Source: Flemingiibacterium sp045578725 | GTDB taxonomy: Bacteria; Bacillota; Clostridia; Oscillospirales; CAG-272 | Assembly: GCA_045578725.1 (NCBI GenBank) | Contig: JAZNKS010000091.1 | Location: 1 to 51,255 of the forward strand | DNA: 51,255 nt | Direction: 5' to 3' | In this document: in pieces, positions 49,105 through 51,255 of the stretch | How the letters are laid out: each line of letters begins with the position of its first letter | How positions within the stretch are numbered: the first letter of the stretch is position 1 | Notes under the pieces: generated by a model | Database searches by the model: none | Told to the model about the DNA's origin: nothing | The model's input: the letters and a program-made list of their open reading frames with translations, nothing else | Translations under genes and position numbers: made by a program

Positions 49105-50286
49105 TTACTGTAATTTTGATATCCATTCATTCCATCGGGGATCTGCTTGTATTTCAGGTTTTACGATTTCTTTTTCAGGAACACACCACCAAGGCCAATC
49201 TTCTGCAAGACTTCCACTCGATGTATGCGGGTAGGAATCATCGTTTGCCTTCGCTTGAACAACTTCAGTTTGCACCAAGCGCACAAGCGGTGCGGTATAG
49301 TGAACGGTATCTTTCCCACAGTATTCCTCAAAGTACTTGAATTGCGCAAGAGCATTATCCAAAGCCTCAAACGCATCGTCCTTTTTATCATCCAACCATA
49401 AATACACCGAAAGCAAAGTATAAATTCTCGCGATATAAGAATGATGCATTCCGCAGTTCCCGTCAGTACAGACATTGTTGAAAATACCGATAGCCCCGCG
49501 CAAACTCTGAACCTTATCGGCAGGTGACATATTGCTTTCATAAGCAATTACTCCATTTACCATTAGTTCAGAACAAGCTCTGACTGTTTTTAACAAAGCC
49601 TCTCCATATGCCTTTGCGCGCTCTTTTCCATCTGTTGCATTTGCTTTGAGAAATTCTCTTGAACCATAAATGTTGGGAGCTGTTTCAATAATTTCAAGCG
49701 CTCTTGTGTGTTCCCCTGTATTCAGATACAATTGAGTAAGTTCACGGATCACACGATGACGCGGCTCTCCGTTTTCCATAGTTTTCAGCAATTTTTCATA
49801 TAGCGATATTGCTTCCTTCCATTCAGAATAGGTACGGTGTGTTTCAACATCCAAGACATCATACCCATCATCGTCTGATAAATGATATTCTCCATAACGA
49901 ACATATCCTGCATTGTACAGTACCGAAGCAAGGCACAGCATGATTTTTTCATTACCCGGAAATTCGATTAACGCATTCCTTGCGAGTGAAATACATTCAT
50001 CAATGTTAATATTGACTCCGTTGTTTTGAAAATTCATATGGTCGATTTTCTTGGTCAACTCGTCAATTCTTTTAGCGCGCTCATTGTTATAGCCAAATAG
50101 CTCGTCAATAGAAATGCCAAAATAATTTGCAATAGAAGGAATCATCTCCATATCGGGACAACCGCCATTTGCCTCCCATCGTGAAACTGCCTGAGATGTC
50201 ACGCCGATAGCTTCAGCAAGTGCTTCTTGGGTACGTCCATCGCGCCGACGGAGTTCGCGTATTTTTTGTCCTAAATCAAGTTGCAT
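49105..50286 (-). CDS. XRE family regulator with C-terminal TPR-like helices
   Basis: 393 residues. The helix-turn-helix (RTQEALAEAIGVTSQAVSRWEANG) covers residues 10-60. The remaining 330 residues are helical repeats resembling the TPR sensor of peptide-responsive regulators (Rgg/PlcR-like layout), with no clear peptide gene nearby. GGAGGTG lies 7 bases before ATG 50286. It is transcribed alone, against the direction of the mobilization genes. Confidence 0.88.
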   Translation of the reverse strand: MQLDLGQKIRELRRRDGRTQEALAEAIGVTSQAVSRWEANGGCPDMEMIPSIANYFGISIDELFGYNNERAKRIDELTKKIDHMNFQNNGVNINIDECISLARNALIEFPGNEKIMLCLASVLYNAGYVRYGEYHLSDDDGYDVLDVETHRTYSEWKEAISLYEKLLKTMENGEPRHRVIRELTQLYLNTGEHTRALEIIETAPNIYGSREFLKANATDGKERAKAYGEALLKTVRACSELMVNGVIAYESNMSPADKVQSLRGAIGIFNNVCTDGNCGMHHSYIARIYTLLSVYLWLDDKKDDAFEALDNALAQFKYFEEYCGKDTVHYTAPLVRLVQTEVVQAKANDDSYPHTSSGSLAEDWPWWCVPEKEIVKPEIQADPRWNEWISKLQ

Positions 50287-50324
50287 ATAAGCACCTCCAA
50301 AATTCATTTCACCGGTGTAATTAT

Positions 50325-50353
50325 ATTTTATCACATATAGGAGTAACAGTCAA
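50325..50353 (-). promoter_or_regulatory. Promoter of the XRE-TPR gene
   Basis: Minus strand TTGACT (50348-50353), 17-base spacer ending in TGTGA, TAAAAT (50325-50330). Confidence 0.75.
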
Positions 50354-50444
50354 TTATCAATTCATTGTTACGAATCCAAGCAATCATTGGATTGCAATAT
50401 TTCCGCCTTATCCCCGACGTTCCGTCTGGGGCAAGCATAGCGCG

Positions 50445-50515
50445 TGGACGTCCAGCGCCAAAATGGCGCCGCCCACCTCGCACCGTCCCTGCGCTCATGC
50501 TGGGACAAAATCGGG
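50445..50515 (+). other. Probable origin of transfer (oriT) region
   Basis: The gap upstream of mobC holds three inverted repeats in a row: TGGACGTCCA (50445-50454), GCGCCA-N3-TGGCGC (50455-50469) and GTCCC(T)GC-N6-GC(T)GGGAC (50485-50506), followed by AAAATCGGGC. Stems just before a relaxosome gene are typical of oriT. The nick site is not known. Confidence 0.6.
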
Positions 50516-50577
50516 CAGAAGCCCGGCGGCAATGCCGCTCCCACTTCAAAAGATTACGATACGAAAGGAGTGTTCCA

Positions 50578-50895
50578 TTGGGCAGAACACAAACAGAAAC
50601 GCTTACGCTTCGGCTGACACCCGAAGAAAAATATTTGCTCCAAGAGAAAATGTACAAGGCAGTCGCGCCATCCATGCGACAGTTTGTGCTTGATATGTGC
50701 ATGGACGGGCAGATCATCGTCAACAGCGACCTGCGTGAGTTGAATGCAGAACTGCGATACCAGGGCAACAATCTGAACCAGCTCACACGGCTTGCGCATC
50801 AAGGTCGAGTCGGCACGGTGAATTTTGCGGAGTTGATTTCGCTTTACCGAAAGATTCTTCTCGCGCTCGGAGGTGACAGCGATGGCAGTCGTTGA
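50578..50895 (+). CDS. mobC: Relaxosome accessory protein MobC
   Basis: 105 residues from a TTG start with AAAGGAG 7 bases upstream. RLTPEEKYLLQEKMYKAVAPSMRQFVLDMC is a ribbon-helix-helix-like DNA-binding part, and ELRYQGNNLNQLTRLAHQG the typical MobC C-terminus. It binds oriT and helps the relaxase open DNA. Its end overlaps the relaxase start by 14 bases, so the two are coupled. Confidence 0.9.
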   Translation: MGRTQTETLTLRLTPEEKYLLQEKMYKAVAPSMRQFVLDMCMDGQIIVNSDLRELNAELRYQGNNLNQLTRLAHQGRVGTVNFAELISLYRKILLALGGDSDGSR

Positions 50896-51255
50896 GTGCA
50901 TCCCGGAGAAAAAGCAAACGCCGAGCGCGCAGAAAGGCGTGATCGATTACTGCATACAGCCGTCCAAAACCTATGACAATGACGAGCAGCTTGCCTATGT
51001 TTCGGGTTACAACTGCATCCCGGAACTTGTAAATGAGTCATTCCTTGCCACGCAGAAAGTCTTCGGACACGAGCCGGACGGCGTGCGGTTTTATCATTAC
51101 GTGCAGTCGTTCAGGATCGGCGAGGAGATTGCGCCACAGGAAGCACATGAAATCGGCATGGAGTTTGCAAAAAGCTTCGGCAACCGCGAGGTGTTGGTTG
51201 CCACGCATATTGATCGTGAGCATATTCATAATCACCTGGTTGTGTGTGCTTATGA
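50882..51255 (+). CDS. Relaxase/mobilization nuclease (3' end cut off)
   Basis: Only the first 124 codons are in the window. VIDYCIQPSKT carries the likely catalytic Tyr, and THIDREHIHNHLVV is the metal-binding His triad of MOBP-type relaxases. It nicks oriT and leads the strand into the recipient cell. GGAGGTGA precedes the ATG inside mobC. Confidence 0.92.
   Translation, partial: MAVVECIPEKKQTPSAQKGVIDYCIQPSKTYDNDEQLAYVSGYNCIPELVNESFLATQKVFGHEPDGVRFYHYVQSFRIGEEIAPQEAHEIGMEFAKSFGNREVLVATHIDREHIHNHLVVCAY

Larger units (their letters stand above)
45600..51255. mobile_element. Left part of an integrative mobilizable element (right end outside the window)
   Basis: Serine recombinase at the border, then a cargo gene, an SOS-type repressor, a second regulator, an oriT-like region, MobC and a relaxase. 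Base composition falls relative to the chromosome. The border lies somewhere between the GH39 promoter (45586) and the recombinase terminator (45693). The exact attachment site cannot be set without the other end or an empty site. Confidence 0.8.

Noticed and set aside
49059..49115. An 18-codon frame after the divergent element promoter
   Set aside because: It has no ribosome site and its middle is just the hairpin of the XRE-TPR terminator.
1..51255. CRISPR arrays, rRNA or tRNA genes, insertion sequences
   Set aside because: No regularly spaced repeats, no rRNA signature, no complete tRNA cloverleaf and no transposase was found on reading both strands.

Overview
The window reads as chromosomal DNA of an anaerobic gut-type member of the Clostridia (Oscillospiraceae or Christensenellales-like). 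This is an inference from the gene families. They include a T-box leader on a pheS operon, GNAT, AzlCD, NrdR, M23/G5 and YgjV-type genes, many intracellular glycosidases and a Firmicutes-type mobilizable element. The main segment is GC-rich by eye. Most promoters have a TTGACA-like -35, a 17-base spacer and a TATAAT-like -10, and most ribosome binding sites are AAAGGA or GGAGG.

Layout. 1-4.6 kb, minus strand: a cut-off MacB-type ABC transporter with fused ATPase and permease, then a sugar-binding lipoprotein. Between the lipoprotein and the next gene lies what looks like a free-standing small RNA gene with its own promoter, a long C/U-rich linker and a terminator. 4.7-15 kb, plus strand: GH38 alpha-mannosidase, 6-phosphofructokinase, a type I phosphodiesterase, a DUF4965/GtaA-like protein with a CE7 esterase, and a sugar isomerase/epimerase. 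15-21.1 kb, minus strand: an orphan NADAR protein of the DarT1-associated type with an SH3/Tudor-like tail, and a T-box-led operon in which a uridine-kinase-like gene and a metallo-hydrolase sit between pheS and pheT. 21.2-25.3 kb, minus strand: a four-gene operon (beta-lactamase-fold hydrolase, YbaK deacylase, GyrI-like protein, unknown 572-residue protein). 25.4-36.5 kb is mixed: GH29 fucosidase-pyrE-GNAT, nrdR, GDPD, azlCD, a class I glutamine amidotransferase, a GH2 beta-mannosidase, galT and an M23/G5 peptidase. 36.6-45.5 kb: a beta-propeller glycosidase-like protein with a YgjV-like protein, an AraC regulator with an esterase, a GH3 beta-glycosidase with a URO-D-family protein, a small membrane protein and a GH39 beta-xylosidase.

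From about 45.6 kb to the right edge the DNA changes character (more AT-rich, different gene content). It is the left part of an integrative mobilizable element: large serine recombinase, DUF2971 cargo protein, LexA/CI-type repressor, XRE-TPR regulator, a probable oriT, MobC and the start of a relaxase. The repressor promoter and a divergent promoter carry matching 17-bp operator-like sequences.

The glycosidases visible here (GH38, GH2, GH29, GH3, GH39, CE7 and the propeller protein) lack signal peptides. With galT, pfkA and the sugar isomerase they suggest cytoplasmic breakdown of imported mannose-, fucose-, galactose- and xylose-containing oligosaccharides. Only an orphan substrate-binding lipoprotein for uptake is present in the window.
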